Shown: positions 45,866 to 55,988, numbered from the stretch's first letter. The stretch: 64,000 nucleotides of DNA from Cohaesibacter sp. ES.047 (GCF_900215505.1 NZ_LT907844.1:3798001-3862000), one strand, 5' to 3'. Numbers and translations are program-made. The notes: generated from the sequence alone by a model not told the origin.

Positions 45866-47949
45866 CTGTGGAAAATCTGAACGCCCTGGCTGCGCATTTC
45901 GGGATCCATCCTTTCTATTACGACTTTGACGGACACCAAGTCCACACATCACCAGAAACACAAAGGGCACTTTTGCAGGCAAACGGGCTGCAACTGGACA
46001 ATGACGCCATGATCAAGGAGGCGGTCGACGCCTTCGTCCTTGCGGAACAGGATCGGTGGTTTCCGCGCGAACTGATCACCAGCACTGGGTATGGATATGA
46101 ATGCCATTTTGGTCTAGGCGCCCGGTGGCACATCCGTCTTGATGACCGGGTCGCATCGCATTACACGGGAGCGCCGCTAAGCGGAATCGCCGACACTCAT
46201 ATTTCTCTGCCTCCTTTGCCCGCAGGGATCCATGATCTGGTTTGCGAAGTTGGCGACCGGGTGGAAATTGTGACAATCATATCGGCGCCAATCCTTGCTC
46301 CATCAATTGAGCAATTGGGTGGCGGCAGCCGCATATGGGGCGTCACCGTGCCTCAATATGGCATTCGGTCCGATCGAAACTCCGGCATCGGCGACTATGT
46401 TGACCTTGCCAATATGGTCAAGTTCATCGAGGGGCTGGGGGGCAGCTTCATCGGCATCAACCCGGTCCATTCGCTGGGCTTTTCAGACCCCTACGCCATC
46501 AGCCCCTATTCGCCAAGCCACAGGGGCTTCTTCAACACGCAGCATATCGCAACAGACGCCATTCCCGGGATCAAGGGCTCACCTCAGGCGCAGTCCATCC
46601 TTCAGGCCGTTGAAACCCAATGGAAAGAGTTGCGCGCCAGTGAGCGGGTGGACTATATCCCGCACCGCACCTGCCACAACGCCGCTTTGCGCGACCTCTA
46701 CACGATCTTCCTGCAACATGCTGAGCCTCAGGCCCGACAGGCCTATGAGGCCTTCAAGGAGCGGCGGGGTGACTATCTGCAACGCTTTGCCCTGTTCGAG
46801 GCGCTGGCTGAACGCTACGGTCAGGAATGGCAGAAGTGGCCCGCGCCGTTAAGGGACCGTGACCCCAAAACGCTTGAAGATGCAACGGACCAGTTTTCGG
46901 CCCGCATCGAGTTCTATTGCTGGCTGCAGTGGGTTGCCAATGTTCAGCTCGGAGAAGCACAGACTTCCGCCAAGGACAATGGTTCGGGCATGGGCCTTTA
47001 TCTCGATCTGGCCGTCGGCTCACGCCGTGATGGAGCAGAGAGCTGGTGCGAGTATGACAGCGTTGCGCATGGCGTCTCACTCGGGGCTCCGCCGGATCAG
47101 CTCGGACCCGATGGCCAGAATTGGGGACTGATGACCTACGCGCCCCGCAAGCTGGCAGAAACACGCTACAAGTCTTTGCGGCATATCTTCCGCTCTGCGA
47201 TGCGCTATGCGGGCATATTGAGAATTGATCATGTTCTCGGTCTTAATCGCAGTTTCTGGATCCCCGAAGATGGCAACCCCGGCGCCTATGTCACGCAACC
47301 ATTGGACACCCTGCTGGCCATCCTCTCGATTGAGGCCAATGAAACCAAGACCGCCATCATTGGCGAAGATTTGGGGCTGGTGCCGGACGGTTTCCGCGAT
47401 CAGGTTCAATCCCGTGGCATCTACGGCTATTCGGTTCTGCAGTATGAAAAATGGGATGACGGCAGCTTCAAGCACCCCAATGATCTGAGAAAATACAGCC
47501 TTGCCTGCTTTAGTACGCACGACACACCCACGCTCAAAGGCTTCATGTCCGGCACCGACATCAAATGGCGGGATCGGTTGGCCGAAGAAGAAAACCGCCA
47601 GTCCGATGCTGCACTCGAGCAGCGTCAGGCCGATGTGCAGGCACTTGCACAATTGGATCCCGATCCGGCGCGGCATGAGGATTTGAGCTTTGAACATCTG
47701 TTCGAAGTGGTCCATGGTTCACTGGCACATTCGGACGTCGCGATGATCGCGCTCTCCCTTGATGACATTCTGTCACAAGAAGAGGCCCAGAACCTTCCGG
47801 GTACCATCGACCAACATCCAAACTGGCGTCGCAAATGCCCGCTGACCCTCGATGAAATGCACGAAGAACCCGCATTCGAAAGCGTCTCGGAAATGATGGA
47901 AGAGGCAGGCAGGAACATCCATCCGTCCCCATCACTCCAAGTGGATTAG
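45862..47949 (+). CDS. malQ: 4-alpha-glucanotransferase (amylomaltase)
   Basis: MalQ (GH77) disproportionates malto-oligosaccharides left by GlgX and GlgP, producing glucose and longer chains. The 695-residue length matches proteobacterial MalQ with its N-terminal extension. Catalytic residues are visible: Asp in LRIDHVLGLNRSFWIPEDG, Glu in AIIGEDLGLVPDG and Asp in CFSTHDTPTLKG; the 250s-type loop residue set is preserved in GAYVTQPLDTLL. It overlaps glgX by 4 bases and is the last glg gene, followed by an intrinsic terminator. Confidence 0.93.
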   Translation: MTVENLNALAAHFGIHPFYYDFDGHQVHTSPETQRALLQANGLQLDNDAMIKEAVDAFVLAEQDRWFPRELITSTGYGYECHFGLGARWHIRLDDRVASHYTGAPLSGIADTHISLPPLPAGIHDLVCEVGDRVEIVTIISAPILAPSIEQLGGGSRIWGVTVPQYGIRSDRNSGIGDYVDLANMVKFIEGLGGSFIGINPVHSLGFSDPYAISPYSPSHRGFFNTQHIATDAIPGIKGSPQAQSILQAVETQWKELRASERVDYIPHRTCHNAALRDLYTIFLQHAEPQARQAYEAFKERRGDYLQRFALFEALAERYGQEWQKWPAPLRDRDPKTLEDATDQFSARIEFYCWLQWVANVQLGEAQTSAKDNGSGMGLYLDLAVGSRRDGAESWCEYDSVAHGVSLGAPPDQLGPDGQNWGLMTYAPRKLAETRYKSLRHIFRSAMRYAGILRIDHVLGLNRSFWIPEDGNPGAYVTQPLDTLLAILSIEANETKTAIIGEDLGLVPDGFRDQVQSRGIYGYSVLQYEKWDDGSFKHPNDLRKYSLACFSTHDTPTLKGFMSGTDIKWRDRLAEEENRQSDAALEQRQADVQALAQLDPDPARHEDLSFEHLFEVVHGSLAHSDVAMIALSLDDILSQEEAQNLPGTIDQHPNWRRKCPLTLDEMHEEPAFESVSEMMEEAGRNIHPSPSLQVD

Positions 47950-47990
47950 CGGTCGCTTAGGCTCGCTTTTTAAGGCAAATAAAGAAACAC

Positions 47991-48018
47991 CCCGCGCGCC
48001 ATAAAGCTCGCGGGTTTT
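47991..48018 (+). terminator. Intrinsic terminator after malQ
   Basis: CCCGCG (47991-47996) and CGCGGG (48009-48014) pair, followed by TTTT. It lies between converging genes. Confidence 0.7.
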
Positions 48019-48080
48019 CTGTTACCGAACCAATCGGTCAAATTGGCAAAGTAAAGACCATTGCTGCAGCCGTCGGCAAA

Positions 48081-48401
48081 CTAGCGACAGCCGTACCGGC
48101 GTTCCCAACCCACGATGCGGTTAACGCGGCGTTGTTGTGAAGCGGTCAGCCGGCCCCATGGCGAATAGCATCGGGGACCAAAGGTCTGGCGGGCTCGACG
48201 TGTTTTGAAACAATAGCCTTGTTGAGCGTAAATCGCGTTGCGCTCATACCAGAGCTCGCCACAGGTCATATTCCGATAACCCTGCGCATTGGCGTTGCTG
48301 ACAAAGGAAAAATCCGTGCCCGGAACAGTGGTTACCGTCGCAGCAAGCAGAAAACCGGTCGCAATCAGCATCTTGCGTGAGAAGGAAAGAAGATTGGCCA
48401 T
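48081..48401 (-). CDS. Small secreted YARHG-domain-like protein
   Basis: This 106-residue protein has a signal peptide (about 40 residues, ending SNANAQ) and a mature domain of about 65 residues with four cysteines. The segment YERNAIYAQQGYCFKTRRARQTFG followed by CYSPWGRLTASQQRRV resembles the YARHG domain found in small exported bacterial proteins of unknown function. The ATG at 48401 is chosen because a perfect AGGAGGT lies 6 bases upstream; an in-frame ATG at 48419 overlaps that site. It faces malQ and stands alone. The cysteines probably form disulfides in the periplasm. Function unknown. Confidence 0.78.
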   Translation of the reverse strand: MANLLSFSRKMLIATGFLLAATVTTVPGTDFSFVSNANAQGYRNMTCGELWYERNAIYAQQGYCFKTRRARQTFGPRCYSPWGRLTASQQRRVNRIVGWERRYGCR

Positions 48402-48614
48402 CTGAATACCTCCTGACAAAACGGGTGGCCCCGTTGTCGTTTGTCCAAAGCCGCATCGTAATTATACGCAAGTCGAGACAAACTAACAATGCGATTGGAT
48501 GTACTAGTAGCATAGCGCAAAACGAGCGCAACTTTGTTCAAAACGGACGGTCAGTTAATGCGCATGGGTACAGGTTGGATGAAAATATAGGACCTGAAAG
48601 CACAGCGTACCCAA

Positions 48615-48646
48615 TAAAAAACCGGCCTCGATGGGCCGGCTTTTTT
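48615..48646 (-). terminator. Intrinsic terminator of the gltB-reductase unit
   Basis: CCGGCC (48622-48627) and GGCCGG (48634-48639) form a short-loop stem flanked by A7 and T6, so it terminates the minus-strand unit ending at 48669 and could work in both directions. Confidence 0.85.
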
Positions 48647-48668
48647 GTGTTCGTGTCGCGGAGAGGTA

Positions 48669-50420
48669 TCAATAAACGTCGCGGACGTAACGCTTGTCTT
48701 TTTTCAGCGCATTCACATAGTCAATCGCACTGTCTTCGCCAAGGCCGCCCTGCTCAGCGACAATATCCAGAAGTGCCTGATCCACATCCTTGGCCATGCG
48801 CGTTGCATCACCGCAGACATAGAAGTGTCCACCTTCCTCAAGCGCAGCATAAAGATCCTTGGCATTCTCGCGCATGCGGGTCTGGACGTAGATCTTTTCC
48901 TTCTGGTCACGCGAGAAGGCAAGATCCAGACGATGCAGAACACCAGCATTCTGCATGTCCATGAGTTCATCCTTGTAGATGAAATCGCAGCTTTCATGCT
49001 GATCGCCAAAGAACAACCAGTTGATCCCCTGAGCTCCAATCGCCTGACGTTCCTGAAGGAACGCACGGAAAGGAGCAATACCGGTGCCCGGACCAACCAT
49101 GATCATGGGAGCATCGTTGTTTTCCGGCACGCGGAAGCTTTTGTTCGGTGAGACGAACACCCGCGCAGCGTCCGATCCGACCCGATCGGCAAGAAAACAG
49201 GACGCAACGCCACCATGACTGCGACCATGGCTGTTGTAGCGCACCGAAGCAATGGTCAGATGCACACTGTCCGGATGCATCTTCGAACTTGACGAGATCG
49301 AATAGGCACGATGCTGCAATGGCTTGAAGAGATCAACAAGCTCAGCGACGCTGAACTGGGCCTTCGGATGCAGCATGACGACATCAAGCGCATCCTTGGA
49401 CCACAGATAGGCCTCCATGGCTTCCTTGTCCCCATGACCGACAATATGCTTCAGGTGGTCATCATCCGTGCGTTCGGCGACGGCCTTGATGAAGTCATTG
49501 TTCGGCGTCGAAATCTCAAGCTGGTTGAGCAGCAAGTCCGACAATGGCAGATCCTTGCCGGGCAGGTCGGTGTCACCCGGAACGCCCATATAGCCGAGCC
49601 AGGCAGCAACCAGTTCGGGATCGTTGGTGGGGATAATGTTGAAAGCGTCACCGGCCACATAGCTTGGCCCGTCTTCGGACAGATCAAACTCGTAGTGGCG
49701 GATTTCCTTGGCAGATCCTTCGCCGGACAGCAGACGGTTGGTCGTTACGGGCGACAAGAACGGATTTTTCCGCGTCCATTTCGACTTGCCCGGTTTGGCC
49801 ACTTCATCCGCAGAGGCGACGGGTTCATCGCTGCCTTCGGGCTTGAACTTCGAGAGTTCCTCGATGACAGCGGTGCTCCACCCTTCGGCATCTTCCTCAA
49901 AGTCCACGTCACAGTCCACGCGCGGCACCAAGCGCTTCGCGCCAAGTTGCTCGAAGCGCAGATCGAACTGCTTGCCCGCTTCGCAGAAATCATCATAGGC
50001 CGTATCGCCCAGCGCCAGAACCGCGAAGTGCATATGCTCAAGACGCGGCATCGTGGACGCCTTCAAGGCATCCCAAAACAGCTCGGCATTGTCCGGCATT
50101 TCGCCCTCACCATAGGTCGAGGTGACGAGCAACACATAGTCCATCTTGGTCAGGTCTTCAGCTTCGATGTCATCAAGGGACGACACCTTGGCATTGACGC
50201 CATTGGCCTTCATGACAGCAGCAAGGTCTTCGGCCACCCCTTCGGAGTTGCCCGTCTGGGTGCCAAATAGCACATTGGCCGTCAGGGCTGCCTTGTCACT
50301 GGAAGGAGCGGTCTGCTGTCCTTGCGCCATCTGCGTATGCAGGCCGGCGTAGAACCCGGCGAGCCAGGATTTCTGATCGTCGGAAAAAGGCGCATCTTTG
50401 GGAAGGTATGGAACTTTCAT
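48669..50420 (-). CDS. Diflavin reductase (CysJ / cytochrome P450 reductase type)
   Basis: This 583-residue protein has a flavodoxin-like FMN domain (about 47-190; FGTQTGNSEGVAEDLA, STYGEGEMPDNAELFW, LGDTAYDDFCEAG), an FAD-binding domain with RAYSISSSS, and an NADPH domain with VGPGTGIAPFRAFLQER and FYVCGDATRMAKDV, ending in an aromatic Tyr as in this reductase family. It therefore moves electrons from NADPH through FAD and FMN to a partner. It is usually named sulfite reductase alpha subunit, but no sulfite reductase hemoprotein is nearby. It lies 51 bases downstream of the enlarged gltB on the same strand, so it may supply electrons to glutamate synthase. That link is inferred from position only. 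Confidence 0.88.
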   Translation of the reverse strand: MKVPYLPKDAPFSDDQKSWLAGFYAGLHTQMAQGQQTAPSSDKAALTANVLFGTQTGNSEGVAEDLAAVMKANGVNAKVSSLDDIEAEDLTKMDYVLLVTSTYGEGEMPDNAELFWDALKASTMPRLEHMHFAVLALGDTAYDDFCEAGKQFDLRFEQLGAKRLVPRVDCDVDFEEDAEGWSTAVIEELSKFKPEGSDEPVASADEVAKPGKSKWTRKNPFLSPVTTNRLLSGEGSAKEIRHYEFDLSEDGPSYVAGDAFNIIPTNDPELVAAWLGYMGVPGDTDLPGKDLPLSDLLLNQLEISTPNNDFIKAVAERTDDDHLKHIVGHGDKEAMEAYLWSKDALDVVMLHPKAQFSVAELVDLFKPLQHRAYSISSSSKMHPDSVHLTIASVRYNSHGRSHGGVASCFLADRVGSDAARVFVSPNKSFRVPENNDAPMIMVGPGTGIAPFRAFLQERQAIGAQGINWLFFGDQHESCDFIYKDELMDMQNAGVLHRLDLAFSRDQKEKIYVQTRMRENAKDLYAALEEGGHFYVCGDATRMAKDVDQALLDIVAEQGGLGEDSAIDYVNALKKDKRYVRDVY

Positions 50421-50471
50421 TACTCTTGTCCGTCTTCATGAAATGGCTGGTAGGGAGTGGGAGCAAGTGCC

Positions 50472-53400
50472 TTAAGACACCTGCTTGACCAATTCCATGC
50501 TGGAAGTCCGAGCAAAAAGAACTTCAAAGTCCGGCAGCTCGCCCATTGCTGCACGGTTCAACCGATCCTGAAGCAGGATCCAGCCATAGGTTCCGATGGA
50601 ATCCATCAGCCGGACATTTCGGTTGGACAGTGCCGTCTTGTAGTCTTTCATACGCTTGTCTGAAACCATCACGGCCAATTCCATGTCGGAATAGTCCGCG
50701 ATCGCCTGACGTGCGATGCCTGACAGCTTGGTCATCAGGGTGAAGTCTTCTGTCAGGATCAGCTTGCGTACACCCGCGTCAAGAATGTTCTGCGCGACGT
50801 CTTCTCCACGATACCGGCCCTTGACGATTTGCTGAGCCATGTTGATCACCGTGAAGTTGTTGATCAGCTCATACATCAGCCGCGTGTCGCTTTCGCCATG
50901 CTGCGGCACGGCCCCATCCGCAATGATCCGGCCATCCCGATAGGCTTCCTTGAACTTGCGGATCTGGAATGACACCAGAGCGTTGGCGAGTTCCTCGACC
51001 AGCTCCTTGCGCGTGTTGGCTTTGAGGATCGCCTCATAGTTCTGATAGGTCTCAAGTGCCAACGGCGTTGCGAATTTGAAGTTGCACACTTCGGTCTCGA
51101 AGTTTTCAAGAAGGAACTGTGCCTTCTTCGAGCCAGTGAACTTGATATGGCGCTCGAGAAGCGTTTCGACGGCAATCCGGTGCAGTCTCGCACGATCACT
51201 GTCTGCATCCAGTCGGTGCAGCTTGACCGAGTCGTGACTATAGAGGCTTTCCAGCTGATCATACGGATCATACTGATAGGCCACCCCGCCGGACATGCCG
51301 TTGCAGAAGCCCTTGCCGAAACCGCCAAGGTTCAAGATCGCACCGTTGGTCATATATTCGCAGCAGAAATCACCAACCCCTTCGACGACGGCTGTCGCAC
51401 CGGAGTTCCGGACGCCAAACCGGTCACCAGCGCCGCCTTCAACGAACAGCGATGATCCCGACGCGCCAAACAGGGCGAAGTTGCCGATGAGATAATTTTC
51501 CTTCTCGCCGCCCCCAGCACAATGGATGGCGATATTGCCGCCGGACGCGCCCTTGCCAACACCGTCGTTGCAAGTGCCCGTATGTTGGAACACCATGCCG
51601 GAGTTGCAGAAAGCAGCATACGACTGACCAGCAGATCCATGCGTATAGATCTGCAGCAGCTCGGGCTTGATGAGGTTGCGGCCACGGTCATCGGTGTAGA
51701 CCATCGGCATGGATTTCACATGCTTTTCAGAAATTTCATGCTGCAGCATCCGCTCGATGTCGATGGCCAGCTGTCCACCAACCGTTTTGTGCCGGTTGTC
51801 CAGCTTGCGCGCGACGACCAGTTTGGCACTGCGTTGATGGCGCTGGATGGCCTGATTGCGGAATTCCTTCAAGAGCATGTCGTCGATCTCGAAATTGGCT
51901 TCGAGATAAACCGGTTCCTTGATATGGACTTCCTCGACAACCGTCAGCATCTTGCGCAGATCCATCTGGCCGATGGCGCGAGGATGTTTCACGAGATGTA
52001 GATAATCGGACCGCCCACGTGCCTCACGCATGGACTTGAAGCCCAGAGAGGCGAGAATTTCGCGGGCCTCATGTGCAATGTTCAGCAGATATTGGGCAAG
52101 GGCACGCGGGTCACCGTCGAACACTTCCGAGTTCGTCGTCAGACCAGCCGGGCACTTGACGTTGCAGTTCTTGGCCATGACGCACTTGAGCATCATCAGA
52201 GCCGTCGTGCCAAACTCGAAGCTGTCACCGCCCAAAAGGCAGGACTTAATGACGTCGGATGCGGTCTGGTGCGCACCTGAGCAACGCAGGATAACCTTGT
52301 CTCGCAGCCCGTTGACACACAGGGCCTGATGCACTTCGGCAAGGCCGATTTCTGCAGCACGACCGGTATTCTTGAGCGACGTCACGGCCGCGGCTCCGGT
52401 GCCGCCCGTATTGCCGGCAATATTGATGACATCGGCACCAGCCTTGGCAACACCAACAGCGATGGTGCCGATCCCTTCGGATGATACCAGCTTGACGACC
52501 ACGCGAACACGCGCCGCCTTGGCGTCATGGATGAGCTGTGCGAGATCCTCAATGGAGTAGGTATCGTGATGCGGAGGAGGCGAGATCAACTCGACGCCGG
52601 GCGTTCCACCACGGGCCGCAGCGATTTCCACCGTCACCTTCTTGCCGGGCAACTGTCCGCCTTCACCGGGCTTGGCACCCTGAGCAATCTTGATTTCCAG
52701 CTCTTCAAGGGTCGGATCGGCCAGATACCCGGTCCAGACACCGAAGCGCCCCGATGCCAGCTGCTTGATGCGGCTGGAACGGATCGTGCCGTAGCGAGAC
52801 ATGTGCTCGCCGCCTTCACCAGAGTTGGAGAAGGCGCCAACCATGTTCGTGCCATGGGCCACAGCTTCGTGCGCCGGAGCAACGAGGGCCCCGTGCGACA
52901 TCGCGCCGGACGCAAGCTTCGCTGAGATCTCATGGGCTGGCTGGACGGCATCGAGATCAACCATCGGATTGGCTTCGATCACATTGTTAAAATATCCAAG
53001 TGCGACGCCTTTGACTGTGAGCAGGATTTCATGTTCTTTGGTCTCAAGCGCGAGAATCTCGTCGCCGAATTTGGTCTTGAAGGCAACCGAAAGCGCGACC
53101 ACCCTGTCGTGATTGCCAACCGGGCAATCAAGGCTGACTACAAAACGGTCTTCGCCCTTTGAAACCACTTTCATGCCACGAACAACAAAGTTGTTGTTGC
53201 CGATCAGGTCGTGCTTGAAGAGCTCCTGTTTGAACTCGTCCGCAGAGTGCGCCCAGATGACGTCGGCCGGGAAGGCCAAAACATCGCGCAGGGCCGCAGG
53301 GCGTGCTTCACGCTCCTTGCTCAGATCTAGCACGAACTGACGATAGGCCTGCGTAATCTTGAAGGCGTCGATTTCTTCAGGCATCAGGCGCGCAAAGTTG

Positions 53401-55988
53401 GTGTTCCGGTAGGCGTCAGAATCCTTGCCATACGCATCCGTAAGCCGCGCAACGGGCAAAAGACGCAAATCCGTCTCGTCCGCGTCGCCCATTTCCGGAG
53501 CCCGTTTGTCTGACTGGACCTGTTCTTCGGTCATATCGACAAACCCGCGCACCGCGGTCGTTCCGTAGGTATGGCCAGCACCGTCCGCCCGCTCCTTGAA
53601 AAGACCAAGAAGCGGAATGTCGTCCTCGGACTTCACCTCGCAGGCACGCTCATGCCAACGAAGGGTACTGTCAGCAATTGCCGCAAAATCGACCCCACCA
53701 ACCGTGTTCTTCATGTTGGGGAAGAAGCGATTGAGCAGAGGTTCATCGGTATCAAGGAAGTTCGGCTCGAAAAACTCGCCGCCGATATAGCTTTCCGCAG
53801 TACACAGACCGACTTTACCCATCGTTTTCATCAAAGACTTGTTGGCCGCCTTGATATAGCGGGCAATGCCAGCGCGCGTTTCGGCAGGATCACCTTTTGC
53901 GAATTCGCGGGCACGCGCTTCAACAGCAATCGGCATCACAGCCGCCGCCCCAAAGCCAAGCGCCGTTGCAACCTGATGCGCAGAAGCAATCTGCCCGCTT
54001 TCTGCAATAAGGGAAACGCGGAAGCGCAAACCCTGTTCAATCAGGCGTTGGTTTGCAGCCGAAATGATCAGAATGAGCGGAATGGCCGCCAGAGTCTGAT
54101 CGACCATGGCATCCGACAAAATGACGATGCCACCGGTGTTGCGCGCCGCATCTTCAACCTGATCGCAAACGTCATGGACCGCGGCAAGAAGATCCGAAAC
54201 AGCCTTGGCTGAATCGGCCTTGTGATCAGCCTGGAATACCGCCTCGATTTCGGTGACTTTGACATCCGACTGAGACCGGATCGTCGCGAGATCATCAGGC
54301 GACAGGACAGGCGTCTGGACCACGAGCTGTTTGGTGGCATCCTTGTTGAAATTGGGCTTCGCACCGAGTGCAACGCGCAAGGTCATGCCATCCGCTTCAC
54401 GCAAACTGTCGAGTGGCGGGTTGGTCACCTGAGCAAAGCGCTGGGAGAAATACTTCGCCATCCCGCCTTCCTGATCGGTGAGCGAGTTGATGGCAACGCC
54501 ATACCCCATCGCGGAAATCTTCTCAGACCCCAGCTGCATCATCGGATCCATCAGGAATTTGTAGCTTTCCTGATTGAGACCATAGGCGACAGAACGCTGA
54601 TTGTCGTTGAAGCTTTCGGCAACTTCGGTTTCGCCCTCAACCTTCGGCAGGTCAGACAGATTGTTCCGAGCCTCTTCCAACAGCGCCCGATAATCCCGCT
54701 TCGTGGCGAGCATTTCAAGAGCTTCAGTCGAGGTGTAGGACTTCTTGGTCGCATGATCGAAGTAAAGCATGCCGCCCGCTTCGATGCGCCCGCGACGCGT
54801 GATGGAGGCTGCCGGGAAATCGATCTGGCCAGCCTCGGACATGACGCAAAGATACTCATCGGTTTCAACCGAGCGCAAGGGACGCAGACCAAGCCGGTCG
54901 AGACGCGCACCAATCACCGTGCCGTTGCCAAAAATAAGCGCCGCCGGTCCGTCGTTCTTCTCCTCATAAAGGGAGAAGTATTCGAGCATCACCTTGACAT
55001 CATCGGAGACGCGGCTGTCATTTTCCCATGCGGGAGGCATCATCGCAACCACGGCGGTGATGAGGTCGAGATCGTCCTCGATCAGGCGGCGCTCTAGCGT
55101 CTGGTCAAGACGGGCCGAGTCCGATTGTCCCGGAGGAGAATAGATCTGCTGGTTTTTCATCTGCGCGATGGCAGCTTCCGACAGACGGTTTTTCTTGTCC
55201 GTATTCAGCTCGCCGTTGTGTGCCATCAGACGGAACGGCTGCGCCATGGATGGCTGCGGCTCGGTGTTCGTCGAAAAACGCGTATGGAAGAACATCGAGT
55301 GGATCTCGTGATCCTCGTCCATCAGATCAAGAAAATAGGGAATGATCTCGTTGGAGTTCAGACGGCCTTTATACACTTGCGTGTGGGCAGACATGGAAAC
55401 CGGATACAGACCCTTGAGAGCGGGGTCGAGATAGGCAACGGCCTCGATATCCATCAATGCATCATGGATCTTGCGATCAAACGTCTTGGCATCCATCTCG
55501 TCGGTCTTCACAAAGACCACCTGATGAACGGTCAGCATGTATTTGAGGGCTGCAGGACGGATCACGGTCTGGTTGACCGGCGCATCGCGCACCAGAATGA
55601 TCTTGAGGTCGTGCTTCTCAAGGCTTTCCTTGATCAGCTTGTCCGCAGCGCCCCAGGCTTTACGATCCTCAGGCAAAAAGAAGTTGCCAACGCCGAACTC
55701 GCCAAGCTCCAGCTTGGGCATACCGGTGATCTTGCGGAAGAAGGAAACAGACAGATCGATACAAACCCCGGCGCCATCACCCACGCCTTCGGCGCTCATG
55801 CCGCCACGATGGGGAATGGTGCAAAGTGCCTCGTAACCTTTGTCCAGTACGTCATGGGTTTGCACACCAGACTTGTAGGTCATGAAACCAACGCCGCAAC
55901 TGCTTTTCTCAAAGCTGTGATCATAAAGGCCGTATTGATTCTGAGACTGATCCAAACCGTTCATCCTCACTTGTGGTCTGCACTCCAT
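50472..55988 (-). CDS. gltB: Glutamate synthase large subunit, unusually long form
   Basis: This 1838-residue protein makes glutamate from glutamine and 2-oxoglutarate. An N-terminal class II glutaminase domain has its catalytic Cys31 in EKSSCGVGF (preceding residues probably removed) and HNGELNT. The central domain follows at about 450-760, the FMN domain at about 1000-1400 (EGGEHMSRYGTIRSSRIKQ, GGTGAAAVTSL), 3Fe-4S cysteines at 1269, 1275 and 1279, and the GXGXG helix at about 1450-1600. Classic large subunits are about 1500 residues; the extra length lies between central and FMN domains and in a 190-residue C-terminal tail. No gltD is adjacent; a diflavin reductase is. The start is uncertain (55988 or 55964), as no Shine-Dalgarno is well spaced. 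Confidence 0.9.
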   Translation of the reverse strand: MECRPQVRMNGLDQSQNQYGLYDHSFEKSSCGVGFMTYKSGVQTHDVLDKGYEALCTIPHRGGMSAEGVGDGAGVCIDLSVSFFRKITGMPKLELGEFGVGNFFLPEDRKAWGAADKLIKESLEKHDLKIILVRDAPVNQTVIRPAALKYMLTVHQVVFVKTDEMDAKTFDRKIHDALMDIEAVAYLDPALKGLYPVSMSAHTQVYKGRLNSNEIIPYFLDLMDEDHEIHSMFFHTRFSTNTEPQPSMAQPFRLMAHNGELNTDKKNRLSEAAIAQMKNQQIYSPPGQSDSARLDQTLERRLIEDDLDLITAVVAMMPPAWENDSRVSDDVKVMLEYFSLYEEKNDGPAALIFGNGTVIGARLDRLGLRPLRSVETDEYLCVMSEAGQIDFPAASITRRGRIEAGGMLYFDHATKKSYTSTEALEMLATKRDYRALLEEARNNLSDLPKVEGETEVAESFNDNQRSVAYGLNQESYKFLMDPMMQLGSEKISAMGYGVAINSLTDQEGGMAKYFSQRFAQVTNPPLDSLREADGMTLRVALGAKPNFNKDATKQLVVQTPVLSPDDLATIRSQSDVKVTEIEAVFQADHKADSAKAVSDLLAAVHDVCDQVEDAARNTGGIVILSDAMVDQTLAAIPLILIISAANQRLIEQGLRFRVSLIAESGQIASAHQVATALGFGAAAVMPIAVEARAREFAKGDPAETRAGIARYIKAANKSLMKTMGKVGLCTAESYIGGEFFEPNFLDTDEPLLNRFFPNMKNTVGGVDFAAIADSTLRWHERACEVKSEDDIPLLGLFKERADGAGHTYGTTAVRGFVDMTEEQVQSDKRAPEMGDADETDLRLLPVARLTDAYGKDSDAYRNTNFARLMPEEIDAFKITQAYRQFVLDLSKEREARPAALRDVLAFPADVIWAHSADEFKQELFKHDLIGNNNFVVRGMKVVSKGEDRFVVSLDCPVGNHDRVVALSVAFKTKFGDEILALETKEHEILLTVKGVALGYFNNVIEANPMVDLDAVQPAHEISAKLASGAMSHGALVAPAHEAVAHGTNMVGAFSNSGEGGEHMSRYGTIRSSRIKQLASGRFGVWTGYLADPTLEELEIKIAQGAKPGEGGQLPGKKVTVEIAAARGGTPGVELISPPPHHDTYSIEDLAQLIHDAKAARVRVVVKLVSSEGIGTIAVGVAKAGADVINIAGNTGGTGAAAVTSLKNTGRAAEIGLAEVHQALCVNGLRDKVILRCSGAHQTASDVIKSCLLGGDSFEFGTTALMMLKCVMAKNCNVKCPAGLTTNSEVFDGDPRALAQYLLNIAHEAREILASLGFKSMREARGRSDYLHLVKHPRAIGQMDLRKMLTVVEEVHIKEPVYLEANFEIDDMLLKEFRNQAIQRHQRSAKLVVARKLDNRHKTVGGQLAIDIERMLQHEISEKHVKSMPMVYTDDRGRNLIKPELLQIYTHGSAGQSYAAFCNSGMVFQHTGTCNDGVGKGASGGNIAIHCAGGGEKENYLIGNFALFGASGSSLFVEGGAGDRFGVRNSGATAVVEGVGDFCCEYMTNGAILNLGGFGKGFCNGMSGGVAYQYDPYDQLESLYSHDSVKLHRLDADSDRARLHRIAVETLLERHIKFTGSKKAQFLLENFETEVCNFKFATPLALETYQNYEAILKANTRKELVEELANALVSFQIRKFKEAYRDGRIIADGAVPQHGESDTRLMYELINNFTVINMAQQIVKGRYRGEDVAQNILDAGVRKLILTEDFTLMTKLSGIARQAIADYSDMELAVMVSDKRMKDYKTALSNRNVRLMDSIGTYGWILLQDRLNRAAMGELPDFEVLFARTSSMELVKQVS

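Noticed and set aside
48669-50420. Sulfite reductase alpha subunit (CysJ) as the gene's role
   Set aside because: The fold fits, but no hemoprotein subunit or sulfate-assimilation gene is near, so only diflavin reductase is claimed.
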